Assembly: GCF_014145225.1 (NCBI RefSeq)
Contig: NZ_JABVCQ010000032.1
Span: 1-34,961, forward strand
Direction of reading: 5' to 3'
From: Thiospirillum jenense
Lineage (GTDB): Bacteria > Pseudomonadota > Gammaproteobacteria > Chromatiales > Chromatiaceae
DNA length: 34,961 nt
Part shown: positions 25,978-34,878 of the stretch, piece after piece
Numbering within the stretch: the first letter of the stretch is position 1
How the letters are laid out: every line of letters starts with the position of its first letter
Program-made: the position numbers and the translations under genes
The notes under the pieces: generated by a model
Databases searched by the model: none
Told to the model about the DNA's origin: nothing
The model's input: only the letters and a program-made list of their open reading frames with translations

Positions 25978-27009
25978 TTAAGAGTGCGCATTGTCTTTTT
26001 CAACATGCCAACCCGCTTGGTCAGCATCACTTTGCCACGCAATGCAATGATGTGTGCGATCAGTTGACGCAAAAAAGGTGCGCGCTAATAATTCAGCCAA
26101 GACGCCGGTGGTCATCAATTGCGCCGCGGTGATTAATAATAAAATGCTAATGAATAGCAGCGGGCGCTGACCAATATCTTCACCTAATCCAAACTTGACG
26201 ACTAATAAATGCGCCATCATTAAACTGCCAATGACACCAAAGCCAATGCCAATCATGCCAAAGAAATGGCCGGGGCGGGCGCCAAAGCGTAAAAAGAAAA
26301 ATGCCGCGAGTAAATCTAATAAAACGCGGAAGGTGCGCGAAATACCATATTTCGATTGGCCGAATTGACGAGCGCGGTGCGTGACTACCGTTTCACCAAT
26401 CCGTTGCGGTGCTGTTACTCCCGCAATCCACACGGGAATAAAGCGGTGCATTTCGCCATATAAACGAATCTCACGAATGACTTCAGCGCGATAGACTTTT
26501 AATGAACAGCCGTAATCATGCAATCGTACCCCCGTCACTTTACCAATTAACCGATTAGCAATGCGTGAGGGAATCTTGCGAATAATTAACGCATCTTGTC
26601 GCCGCTGCCGCCAGCCCTGTAATAAATCCAAATCCCGCGCAAATAATTCATCAATCATGCGCGGTAAATCGGCGGGATCATTTTGTAAATCACCATCTAA
26701 TGTGGCAATCACTTGCCCGCGTGCCGCATCAAATCCCGCCTGCATCGCCGCTGTTTGACCAAAATTGCGGCGAAACCGAATGACGCGCACATGTTGTCCA
26801 TAGCGGGTCATTTCCTGTTTTAATCGCTGTGTCGTGCCATCACGACTGCCGTCATCCACTAAAATCAATTCCCAGGGATCAGCGTAACTGGCCAAGCCTT
26901 CATGCACTCGCGCTAATAACGGCGCGACATTGTCTTCTTCTTGATACAGCGGGATAATAACTGACAAACTGCGCGGATGCGTGGCAAATTCAATTGCGGT
27001 GGTATTCAT
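25978..27009 (-). CDS. Family 2 glycosyltransferase with two C-terminal membrane helices (GtrB/ArnC/DPM1 type)
   Basis: The 343-aa protein has an N-terminal GT-A domain (LSVIIPLYQEEDNVAPLL, ILVDDGSRDGT, ATLDGDLQNDP with the D-x-D metal site). A linker follows, then two long hydrophobic segments (about residues 235-258 and 272-300) that anchor it in the inner membrane. Such enzymes transfer a sugar from a nucleotide donor to undecaprenyl phosphate for use outside the membrane. The sugar is not evident. It precedes coaE by 16 bp on the same strand and follows mutS by 60 bp, so the three genes may form a leftward unit. No flippase gene is visible beside it. Confidence 0.88.
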   Translation of the reverse strand: MNTTAIEFATHPRSLSVIIPLYQEEDNVAPLLARVHEGLASYADPWELILVDDGSRDGTTQRLKQEMTRYGQHVRVIRFRRNFGQTAAMQAGFDAARGQVIATLDGDLQNDPADLPRMIDELFARDLDLLQGWRQRRQDALIIRKIPSRIANRLIGKVTGVRLHDYGCSLKVYRAEVIREIRLYGEMHRFIPVWIAGVTAPQRIGETVVTHRARQFGQSKYGISRTFRVLLDLLAAFFFLRFGARPGHFFGMIGIGFGVIGSLMMAHLLVVKFGLGEDIGQRPLLFISILLLITAAQLMTTGVLAELLARTFFASTDRTHHCIAWQSDADQAGWHVEKDNAHS

Positions 27010-27069
27010 TATAAATCTCGGGTTAATGATACGAGTGACGTGTAACGGATGGGGTTATCATAAATGCAA

Positions 27070-29706
27070 TCAGGGTTGTTCCGCAAGTGTTTTTAATTCA
27101 TACAAGAGCGCCAGTGCTTGGCGGGGTGTGAAATCATCTAATTGAACCGTGCGCAGGCGTTCTAATAATGGATGTATTGGTTGCGGCACGAATGGCAATT
27201 GATCAGGTGGCGCTGGTGTTAATAACGGCAATTGTAAAGTGTCCGGTGAAGTGGTGGTTGCAGTTGAATGATGTTGAATAGCGGCGGCTTCTAATTCACG
27301 CAAATAAACCCGCGCTTGGCTAATAACCACTGCCGGGACACCCGCTAATGCCGCGACTTGCAATCCATAACTTTGATTGGCCGGTCCGGGACAAATACGA
27401 TGCAAAAACACAATATGATCGCCATGTTCTACTGCATCAAAATGCCAATTAACAATGCACGGCGATTCATCCGATAGCCGCGTTAATTCAAAATAATGCG
27501 TGGCAAATAACGTTAATGCTTGAATGCGATTGGCCAATTCCATTGCTGTTGCCCAGGCTAATGATAGCCCGTCAAAAGTGCTGGTGCCGCGACCAATTTC
27601 ATCCATTAACACTAAACTATTTGCCGTTGCATTATGCAGAATATTCGCCGTTTCTTCCATTTCAACCATAAAGGTTGAGCGCCCGCCCGCTAAATCATCC
27701 GCCGCGCCAATGCGTGAAAAAATCCGATCAATCGTGCCAATCTGTGCCGATTGCGCCGGCACGAAACTGCCAATGTGCGCCATTAAAACAATTAACGCAA
27801 TTTGGCGCATAAATGTCGATTTTCCTCCCATGTTTGGACCAGTTAAAATCAATAATCGCTGCTGCGGATCAAGTGCAACGCTATTGGCAACAAAGGGTTC
27901 ATTCACCAATTGCTCCACCACCGGGTGGCGCCCTTCATTAATATTAATCACTGCTTGGGTGGTTAAAATCGGGCGCTGCCAATTGCGTTGTTCAGCGCGT
28001 TCGGCAAAATTACTCAATACATCTAACGTGGCAATGGCAGTGGCAGTGATTTGCAACGGTTCAATGACTGTTGCTAAAGTACGCAATAACTCATCATACA
28101 ATCCTTTTTCACGCGCCAATGCCCGTTCCCGCGCACTAATCACCCGATCTTCAAACTGTTTTAATTCCGGAATCAAATAGCGTTCCGTGCCTTTTAATGT
28201 TTGACGGCGTTGATAATCTGGCGGTAAACGATCCGCATGAACCCGTCCAACTTCAATAAAATAGCCATGCACTTTATTATAACTGACGCGCAAGGTACTA
28301 ATACCTGTCCGCGCTCGTTCACGCGCCTCTAAATCTAATAAAAAGCGGTCACTATGCTCGGCTAATTCGCGCAATTCATCCAATTCGGCATCATAACCGG
28401 GCGCTAAAACTCCGCCATCTCGAATTAACTGCGGTGGGTTTTCAATCACTGCCCGTTCTAATAATGCGAGCGTTTCAGGATGATGACCCATATCCCGATC
28501 TAATTGGTTTAATAATGCCGGCGGTTCGAGATTGATTAACGCCGGTGCGAGGGCAGTATGTAATTGTGGCAGTGCGGCTAATGTATTGCGCAGGGTTGTT
28601 AAATCACGCGGGCGGGCGCTACCTAATGCGATTCTAGCTAATAATCGTTCAATATCGCCAATGGTTTTTAGTTGCTCACGCACGGCATTGTATGTTTGCG
28701 TGTTTAATAACGTAGTGACGGCATCATGCCGACCAGTAATGATTTCTCTATTGCGCAATGGGCGACCTAACCAGCGGCGTAATAATCGCGCACCCATGCT
28801 GGTAATGGTGTGATCTAAAATAAACACGAGGCTTTGCTGGTCTTCACCATTTAATCCTCGGGTGATTTCTAAATTGCGGCGCGTGGCGGCATCTAATAAG
28901 AGTGCATCGGTGCGCCATTCAACCTGTAAGCCGCGCAAATGTGGCACGGCAGCGCGTTGCGTTTCTTTCACATATTGCAATAAAGCGCCGGCGGCACCAA
29001 TGGCTAATGTTAATTCTTTGCAGCCAAATCCATTCAAATCACGGGTGCCAAAATGCTCACATAATAATCGGGTGCTGCTCTCGAAATCAAAATGCCAAAC
29101 GGGACGGCGGGTCGTGCCGGCAGTGATGCGTAAGTGTTCAGTTAAATCACTCTGTTCATTCAATAATAATTCAGCGGGCGTGAGGCGTTCTAATTCAGCC
29201 GCCAGCGCATCAATTCCCGATAATTCTAATACAAAAAAGCGCCCAGTGGAAAGTTCTAATCCCGCTAATCCATACGCGCATTCGCTGGCATGAATAGATT
29301 CTGCAATGGCGCAGAGTAAATTATCGCGGCGCTCTTCTAATAATGCGGCATCAGTTAAAGTCCCCGGCGTAATAACCCGCACTACCTCGCGTTTCACTGG
29401 ACCTTTACTGGTGGCTGGATCACCAATTTGTTCACAAATAGCGACCGATAACCCATGTCGCACTAATTTGGCAAGATAATTATCCAGCGCATGATAAGGA
29501 ATACCGGCTAATGGAATTGGTTGACCATTTGCTTGGCCGCGTTTGGTAAGTGTAATATCTAATAAACGCGCTGCCCGTTCTGCATCATTAAAAAACAGTT
29601 CATAAAAATCCCCCATGCGATACAATAATAAGGTGTCAGGATAATCTGCTTTAATACGCAAATATTGCTGTATCACCGGCGTATATTCAGAGTGATTTTT
29701 TGTCAT
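27070..29706 (-). CDS. mutS: DNA mismatch repair protein MutS
   Basis: MutS recognises mismatches and small loops. The mismatch-reading F34-Y-E36 in [11 protein letters not shown] is present. The core and clamp domains follow, then the ATPase with Walker [10 protein letters not shown] (K629), the [11 protein letters not shown] signature, Walker [17 protein letters not shown] and the ATHYFELT motif. The C-terminal tail ([27 protein letters not shown]) is the tetramerisation region. At 878 aa it has a normal length. The ATG at 29706 opens directly into the conserved N-terminus. No mutL is nearby. Confidence 0.98.
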   Translation of the reverse strand: MTKNHSEYTPVIQQYLRIKADYPDTLLLYRMGDFYELFFNDAERAARLLDITLTKRGQANGQPIPLAGIPYHALDNYLAKLVRHGLSVAICEQIGDPATSKGPVKREVVRVITPGTLTDAALLEERRDNLLCAIAESIHASECAYGLAGLELSTGRFFVLELSGIDALAAELERLTPAELLLNEQSDLTEHLRITAGTTRRPVWHFDFESSTRLLCEHFGTRDLNGFGCKELTLAIGAAGALLQYVKETQRAAVPHLRGLQVEWRTDALLLDAATRRNLEITRGLNGEDQQSLVFILDHTITSMGARLLRRWLGRPLRNREIITGRHDAVTTLLNTQTYNAVREQLKTIGDIERLLARIALGSARPRDLTTLRNTLAALPQLHTALAPALINLEPPALLNQLDRDMGHHPETLALLERAVIENPPQLIRDGGVLAPGYDAELDELRELAEHSDRFLLDLEARERARTGISTLRVSYNKVHGYFIEVGRVHADRLPPDYQRRQTLKGTERYLIPELKQFEDRVISARERALAREKGLYDELLRTLATVIEPLQITATAIATLDVLSNFAERAEQRNWQRPILTTQAVININEGRHPVVEQLVNEPFVANSVALDPQQRLLILTGPNMGGKSTFMRQIALIVLMAHIGSFVPAQSAQIGTIDRIFSRIGAADDLAGGRSTFMVEMEETANILHNATANSLVLMDEIGRGTSTFDGLSLAWATAMELANRIQALTLFATHYFELTRLSDESPCIVNWHFDAVEHGDHIVFLHRICPGPANQSYGLQVAALAGVPAVVISQARVYLRELEAAAIQHHSTATTTSPDTLQLPLLTPAPPDQLPFVPQPIHPLLERLRTVQLDDFTPRQALALLYELKTLAEQP

Positions 29707-30094
29707 AATTGTGGCATAATAGGGTAAAAATAGGGAATAAAAAAATCAGCTTCAGTATTTAAATGATGCGAATAGATTTAACTGATGTTCTCTGGTCTAT
29801 CACGACCGTTACAGCAAGCGTATACTATTGGTAGTACGTTGGGATAGTGAGCAGATTACGGCGGCAACGTTGTTGACTATACTGTGCAACAGATAATGCA
29901 CGGGTGGCAAGCACAATCAAGTTAGCGAGTTATTTTACTGTATCATTTAAATAGTAACTGGAACAGATTGATTGTGCGGATTGTCATTAAAAATCAGATA
30001 TGCTGTGGTCGTTTATTATTTAATAATGCCGTGTTTTGCTTACCACGTGCGTCACGTTTTGTTAATTAACCAGTTTATTTTAGGAATCATCATC
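29707..30094. other. Divergent mutS/rdgC intergenic region with nested inverted repeats
   Basis: These 388 bases carry no convincing gene. A 10-bp perfect inverted repeat GCACAATCAA / TTGATTGTGC (29911-29920 and 29968-29977) could fold into a hairpin with an AGTTA/TAACT pair nested inside. A 12-bp inverted repeat TATTTAAATGAT / ATCATTTAAATA (29756-29767 and 29942-29953) spans most of the region. Two TATACT boxes are present near 29820 and 29877 without good -35 partners. Promoters of both genes must lie here. Confidence 0.5.
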
Positions 30095-31000
30095 GTGTTT
30101 AAAAATGCCAAGGTGTTTCGTTTACGCAATCCATTTACATTAAATCAACTGCAATTACACGAACGCCTTGAAGCCTATGCTTTTCGACCGTGCGGACCAT
30201 TAGAAACCATGACTTTAGGTTGGGTTGCCCCATTAGGTGATAATGCGCATGTTCTCGCACATTTGAATAACGATTGTTTAATGATTACGGCACGGCGTCA
30301 AGAACGGTTACTCCCCGCCGGTGTCATTAGCGAAGCATTAACGGCAAAGGTTGCCGAAATTGAACAGAATGAAATGCGCGATGTTGGGCGGCGGGAACGT
30401 ACTCGGTTACGCGAAATGTTATTAAGCCAAATGCTGCCGCAAGCCTTTACGCAATCGCGTTTAATTGCCGCCTATATTGATTGTAAACATCATTGGTTTG
30501 TGGTTGATACTAGTAGTGATACTGTTGCCGAAGCGGTATTAAGTTTATTACGCCAAACGCTCGATTCATTACCAGCGCGACCATTGCAACCGACTGTATC
30601 TGTATCAGATCGAATGACGATGTGGGTTGCCAGCGGGCGGGCAATTGCAGGATTGGAATTAGAAGATCAATGCGAATTACGCGATGCAGTGGATCAACAG
30701 AGCGTGGTGCGGTGTCGTGGACAGGATTTAACTGCGCCTGAAATTAAACAACATTTGAATGCAGGCAAACGAGTGGTGGTATTAAGTTTGACATGGCAAG
30801 ATCGCTTGTCATTTCTACTCGATGAAGAATTAGGGTTAAAACGTTTGCGCCTGACTTCAATGCTCACTGATGCACCGACTGATGCGGATACTAATGATGA
30901 ACTATTGCGCTTTGATGCCGAATTAACGCTTATGACTGGCGAATTGCGTGCTTTATTAAATGCGCTCACCACTGAGTTTGGTTGCCAAGATGAAGTATAA
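30095..31000 (+). CDS. rdgC: Recombination-associated protein RdgC
   Basis: RdgC is a ring-shaped DNA-binding protein that restrains RecA and associates with the nucleoid. The family start MFKNAKVFRLRNPFTLNQLQLHERLEAYAFRPCGPLE is recognisable in pieces: FKNAKVFRL, then FxPCGPLExxTxGWVxPLG. This begins at the GTG at 30095, with AGGA upstream. The frame is open for 41 codons further left, but those do not resemble the family. From the GTG it is 301 aa, close to the 303 aa of E. coli. The Q-E-R-LLPAGVI motif and the C-terminal D-E-L-x-LKRL region support the call. Confidence 0.93.
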   Translation: MFKNAKVFRLRNPFTLNQLQLHERLEAYAFRPCGPLETMTLGWVAPLGDNAHVLAHLNNDCLMITARRQERLLPAGVISEALTAKVAEIEQNEMRDVGRRERTRLREMLLSQMLPQAFTQSRLIAAYIDCKHHWFVVDTSSDTVAEAVLSLLRQTLDSLPARPLQPTVSVSDRMTMWVASGRAIAGLELEDQCELRDAVDQQSVVRCRGQDLTAPEIKQHLNAGKRVVVLSLTWQDRLSFLLDEELGLKRLRLTSMLTDAPTDADTNDELLRFDAELTLMTGELRALLNALTTEFGCQDEV

Positions 31001-31057
31001 TTCACGCACCATAATGGTAATTTTGCTTATTCACTCAACACAGGATATTTATTCAAA

Positions 31058-32773
31058 ATGATCAGCCACGAAACGACACCATGTACTGCGCCGCGTACCC
31101 TGCTGGTTAATGCCGAACGTGCCGAAGAATTGCGGCGTACTTCATTAGCATTCATGTCACTGACATTAACTAAGCGCCAATTATGTGATCTAGAATTATT
31201 ATTAAACGGCGGGTTTTATCCATTAACTGGTTTCATGGATCGCGCCACTTATACGGCAGTTTTAACTCGTTGTCAGTTACCAACAGGGCATGTTTGGCCA
31301 ATGCCAATAGTTCTCGATGTCACGGCCGACATTTCCGAGAAATTGCGCATTGGTCAACAGGTTGCATTGCGCGATACCGAAGGTTTTATGCCAGCGGTAT
31401 TAACCGTCACTGAATTATGGCAAGCCGATAAAACGAATGAAGCCGAAGCAATTTTTGGCACGACCTCAGAGCAACATCCCGGGGTGAGCTATTTACAACA
31501 ACAGACTCATTCATATTACGTTGCTGGCACGTTAGAAGGCATTCAATTACCAACGCATTATGAGTTTGAGCAATTGTGGCACACGCCGGCTGAATTGCGG
31601 GTGTTATTTAATAAAAAGGGCTGGCGACAAGTATTGGCGGTGCATAGTTCAAGTCCATTGCATCAAACACAACGACACATGTTAATTGACGCAGCACAGC
31701 GGGAACAATTGCCGTTGTTAATTCGTCCGGCCGTTGGAGAAACAAGTCCAGGGGATTTATCGCATATTGCGCGGGTACAGTGTTATCAAGCATTATTACC
31801 GCATTTGCCGGCGAATCTTACTCAATTAGCATTATTACCTTTGGCAATGCGGATGGCAGGGCCGCGTGAGGCGTTATGGCACACAATTATTCAACGGAAT
31901 TATGGATGTAGTCATTTTCTAATAGGGCCAGATCATGCTTCGCCACCATTTAATCATCATCAAATGCGCTTTTATGAACCGAATGCCGCGCAAACCTTTG
32001 TGCAACAATACGCCGATGAGATTGGCATACATATCGTTGCAATGCCCGAATACTGTTATGTTCCCGCTCGGGCGACTTTTTTACCGTTGCCAGAGATAGA
32101 ACGCGAGGGTTTTGACTCAGTTACTATGAGTGAAGCTGAATTAAAACAGCGTCTGCAACAGGAATTAACCATTCCCGATTGGGTCAGTTATCCGGACATT
32201 CTTAATCGCCTGCGCAAAGTTTATCCGCCGCGTAGTCGTCAGGGAATGACGTTGTTTTTTACGGGATTATCTGGGTCGGGTAAATCAACGTTGGCCAATA
32301 TTTTGGTGGCGAAATTAACCGAAATGGGTGACCGTCCGGTGTCATTATTAGACGGCGATATTGTGCGGCAGAATTTGTCGAGTGAATTAGGGTTTTCAAA
32401 AGCCCATCGGGATTTGAATATTCGCCGCATTGGCTTTGTAGCGAGTGAAATAACTAAGAATGGTGGAGTGGCGATTTGCGCACCAATTGCGCCGTATCAA
32501 ACCACCCGATTGGCGGTGCGTGAGTTGATTGAACAGCACGGGGTGTTTATTGAAATTCATGTATCTACACCATTAGAGGTGTGTGAACAGCGCGACCGCA
32601 AAGGATTATACGCAAAAGCGCGGCAGGGTTTAATTCCTGAGTTCACGGGGATTAGTGATCCCTATGAAGTGCCAGTGCAACCCGAATTGCGAATTGATAC
32701 CAGTCAATTATCACCGAGCGAGGCGGTGCAGGAAATTCTGCTGCATTTATTTAAAACGGGGTTGCTGCGCTGA
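31058..32773 (+). CDS. Fused ATP sulfurylase-like / APS kinase with degenerate sulfurylase active site
   Basis: The protein has 571 aa. Residues ~30-390 align with ATP sulfurylase (LTxRQLCDLELLLNGGFYPLTGFM; MRMAGPREALWHTIIQRNYGCSHFLIG), and ~395-571 are a full APS kinase. The kinase P-loop GLSGSGKST (403-411), DGDIVR, GFSKAHRDLNIRRIGFVA and the KGLYAKAR lid are intact. The sulfurylase half is not: the catalytic QTRNPxHRxH motif reads HSSSPLHQTQ (196-205), losing the Arg, Asn and second His, and GRDHAG reads GPDHAS (290-295), losing the Arg. The kinase should make PAPS from APS. The front half probably cannot make APS and may be regulatory. No cysN/cysD is in view. It is the fusion type often annotated cysNC/sat-cysC in sulfur bacteria. 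Confidence 0.92.
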   Translation: MISHETTPCTAPRTLLVNAERAEELRRTSLAFMSLTLTKRQLCDLELLLNGGFYPLTGFMDRATYTAVLTRCQLPTGHVWPMPIVLDVTADISEKLRIGQQVALRDTEGFMPAVLTVTELWQADKTNEAEAIFGTTSEQHPGVSYLQQQTHSYYVAGTLEGIQLPTHYEFEQLWHTPAELRVLFNKKGWRQVLAVHSSSPLHQTQRHMLIDAAQREQLPLLIRPAVGETSPGDLSHIARVQCYQALLPHLPANLTQLALLPLAMRMAGPREALWHTIIQRNYGCSHFLIGPDHASPPFNHHQMRFYEPNAAQTFVQQYADEIGIHIVAMPEYCYVPARATFLPLPEIEREGFDSVTMSEAELKQRLQQELTIPDWVSYPDILNRLRKVYPPRSRQGMTLFFTGLSGSGKSTLANILVAKLTEMGDRPVSLLDGDIVRQNLSSELGFSKAHRDLNIRRIGFVASEITKNGGVAICAPIAPYQTTRLAVRELIEQHGVFIEIHVSTPLEVCEQRDRKGLYAKARQGLIPEFTGISDPYEVPVQPELRIDTSQLSPSEAVQEILLHLFKTGLLR

Positions 32774-32872
32774 ATAAACCGCTGCAATATTAGTGAATTG
32801 AGTAATGATACAGGTCGCTACAGAAGTGACGCAGTTCAAGGGTTGATGGGTTTGATTTTTTAAAGAAAATTG

Positions 32873-32898
32873 CGTTCCCACGCGGGCGGGTGGGAACG
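32873..32898. repeat. REP-like hairpin between convergent sat-cysC and ppsR
   Basis: CGTTCCCAC (32873-32881) and GTGGGAACG (32890-32898) are perfect 9-bp arms around an 8-base GC-rich loop. Both convergent genes end beside it, so it can terminate either transcript although the T-runs are poor. The CGTTCCCACGC...GCGTGGGAACG pattern is one I recall as a dispersed intergenic repeat in many proteobacteria, so this may be one copy. Confidence 0.6.
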
Positions 32899-32949
32899 AT
32901 TAAATTGATCGTCTAATTGTGTCACTCATTCACCGCACGACGATCAATA

Positions 32950-34380
32950 TCAGGGTAAAACTTCTTGCTCCGGCGTCGCTTCACTTAACCCATAGCGGCG
33001 CAATTTAACGTATAAACTTTGGCGACTCAATCCTAATAACTCGGCGGCGGAAGCACGATTATCTTTGGTTAATTCTAATGCGGCTTCGATACAGAGGCGT
33101 TCAATCATATCAGTTGATTCACGCACCACCTCTTTTAATGGTACCCGCCCGACTAATTCGGTTAATTGTTCAATTGAACGCGGCAATGAAGTGCGCCCGG
33201 GTGGGGTGCCGGCGAAGACGCGGCGATCCACGTTGCGAATAATAAAACCAAAACTTTGTTGTTCACCAGCTTGGGCGGAAACCGCGGAGATTTCTACTTC
33301 GGTGGTGCTGCCATAATCACTGCGAATGGTGGTGGCGAATAATCGCACGGCGCCATGTTGGCGCAGGTTGGCAATTAACACATTCAAATCAACGCCGGGG
33401 CGGCCGAGCCAGCGATCTAATGATTCACCCCGCGCCTGTTCTTCACTGGTTAATTGAGCGAGTTCTAAAAAGGCGGCATTGGCACTTAAAATGCGGCCGT
33501 CATGGCGAGTAATAACGATGCCGTCCGGTGCTTTTTCCAACATTTTAATTAAGCGTGAGCGCGGTTCATTGCATGGAGCAGTGGTTGAATCCCCATTGAC
33601 TGGCGATAAGCGGACTAATAAAAGCGTGGCATTTTCTTGGCGAATGGGCGCGGCAGTCATTAAAAATTCGGTGGTTTGTTCACGCAAGCGGGTGCGCACG
33701 TCATTGGTGCGACCTGAGCTGCGGACGCCTGTTAATAATGATTCAATCAATTCGATGCTATTCGCATCAAAATGATCAGCAAAGGCGCGCCCAATGAGTT
33801 TGCGTGCATCAACGCCGAGTAATTGACTGGCGGCGGGATTGACTTCGACAATTTTCCCAGTATTCGGATCTAAAATGAGAATGGCTTCACTGGTGGAGCG
33901 GAATAATAACCGATAGCGCGTTTCTAATTGACGCAAGCGCCAATAATCGCGTTCTAATGAATGTTGTGCATCAACCAGCCGCTGTTGTAATGCGGCCATG
34001 CCTTGCAAATTGCGGCCGATTGCAATGATGCTATTGCGATTACCTAAACGAGTTGCGCAATACCGCACGGGCATTTCAGCGCCACTCGGCACTAAATGAT
34101 CTAATTGCCAGAATTGCGTGGGGTGGGTGAGGCTGGGGGCGATGTAGAGCAATTGCTCAACGCGGGCGCGGCTGTCGGGCGTGACGGTGTCGGTCAAGCG
34201 TCGCCCGACCCAGTCCTCGCCGATTTGGGAGGACAGCTCGTCGTTGCCGAACGCGACGTCGCAGATGCGACCTTCACGGTCGAGGATCAGGGCAATGTCG
34301 GACGCCGCAGCGATCAGTTCAGCGACTGCCTCGGTTTCAAGGTCGCCCAAAGCCGCCTGCGGGGCGTCAAACAATTTCAC
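32950..34380 (-). CDS. ppsR: PpsR/CrtJ-type redox/light-responsive repressor of photosynthesis genes
   Basis: PpsR represses bacteriochlorophyll, carotenoid and antenna genes under oxygen. From the GTG at 34380, preceded by GGGGAG, it is 476 aa and starts KLFDAPQAALGDLETE, like the family. The frame is open 23 codons further left without family similarity. The order is N-terminal PAS-like domain (about 20-125), helical linker, PAS1 (155-260), PAS2 (275-390) and Fis-type HTH (430-470, AAELLGLSRQSLYVKLRRYGL). C430 in ERLCIEAAL matches the redox Cys of Rhodobacter PpsR/CrtJ. A second cysteine, C270 between PAS1 and PAS2, is a candidate disulfide partner. The DNA upstream holds several TGT-N11/12-ACA sites, which suggests autoregulation and control of the next gene. 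Confidence 0.92.
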   Translation of the reverse strand: MKLFDAPQAALGDLETEAVAELIAAASDIALILDREGRICDVAFGNDELSSQIGEDWVGRRLTDTVTPDSRARVEQLLYIAPSLTHPTQFWQLDHLVPSGAEMPVRYCATRLGNRNSIIAIGRNLQGMAALQQRLVDAQHSLERDYWRLRQLETRYRLLFRSTSEAILILDPNTGKIVEVNPAASQLLGVDARKLIGRAFADHFDANSIELIESLLTGVRSSGRTNDVRTRLREQTTEFLMTAAPIRQENATLLLVRLSPVNGDSTTAPCNEPRSRLIKMLEKAPDGIVITRHDGRILSANAAFLELAQLTSEEQARGESLDRWLGRPGVDLNVLIANLRQHGAVRLFATTIRSDYGSTTEVEISAVSAQAGEQQSFGFIIRNVDRRVFAGTPPGRTSLPRSIEQLTELVGRVPLKEVVRESTDMIERLCIEAALELTKDNRASAAELLGLSRQSLYVKLRRYGLSEATPEQEVLP

Positions 34381-34617
34381 TGGGCATACTCCCCGCGTGT
34401 TCGCCGCTTGGCTGTACCCGCGGGCGGGGCAACACGTCGGTTGGGTCAAAAAATTTTAATGCCAGCAAGTTAAATCTATGTTTTACAACAGTATTTTCGC
34501 ATTGTTGCGGTGGATCAGGGGTAGCGTCGCGGGGCGCGACAACTGGCCGTGCCTAACATAATTTTCGGCGCAACGCGATCGCATCAACCGACATTAGTAA
34601 AACCCAGTGCCACCTGC

Positions 34618-34651
34618 TGTCAAGTTTTGTTTACGTTAAGCAAACTTGACA
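34618..34651. promoter_or_regulatory. 34-bp dyad: two overlapping PpsR-like half-degenerate sites
   Basis: The arms TGTCAAGTTT and AAACTTGACA are perfect 10-bp inverted repeats. Read as PpsR sites, TGT-N12-ACG (34618-34635) and CGT-N12-ACA (34634-34651) are mirror images, each one base off the TGT-N12-ACA consensus. The right arm also supplies a consensus TTGACA -35 box (34646-34651) pointing right, with only a weak -10, so a bound repressor would block it. Confidence 0.6.
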
Positions 34652-34671
34652 CTGGCCATGCGGGGTGGAAT

Positions 34672-34688
34672 TGTCAGGTTTTTTTACA
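34672..34688. promoter_or_regulatory. PpsR-like site with 11-bp spacing
   Basis: TGTCAGGTTTTTTTACA is TGT-N11-ACA, one base shorter than the consensus TGT-N12-ACA. It lies 20 bp right of the 34-bp dyad. The same spacing recurs at 34783. Confidence 0.5.
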
Positions 34689-34782
34689 CTCAATTTGGTT
34701 GGCAATTATTTTTAATAACTATTTGATTTAGCGATAAAAAAATTGTTTTGTGTCTAAAAAGACTCAGTTTAGCGGCTGTATT

Positions 34783-34799
34783 TGTCAGAAATTTTTACA
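34783..34799. promoter_or_regulatory. PpsR-like site with 11-bp spacing
   Basis: TGTCAGAAATTTTTACA is TGT-N11-ACA. It shares the TGTCAG start and TTTTTACA end with the site at 34672, which makes chance less likely. Confidence 0.5.
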
Positions 34800-34860
34800 G
34801 TCGTGATTTTTAACTAACTATTTGTTTTAATAGGAATTAGTCAAAAAAGCGGGTAAAAAG

Positions 34861-34878
34861 TGTAAAGAATTCTTTACA
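34861..34878. promoter_or_regulatory. Perfect palindromic PpsR/CrtJ site
   Basis: TGTAAAGAATTCTTTACA is an 18-bp perfect palindrome of the exact form TGT-N12-ACA, the consensus for PpsR/CrtJ. It is the strongest candidate in the window and lies 83 bp from the right edge. Confidence 0.75.

Noticed and set aside
29972-30094. Extended N-terminus of rdgC
   Set aside because: The family N-terminus begins exactly at the GTG at 30095 with AGGA upstream. The upstream codons are unrelated and cross an inverted repeat.
34549-34731. Small plus-strand open frame upstream of ppsR
   Set aside because: It runs across the PpsR-like operator dyad, lacks a ribosome site and has no recognisable features.
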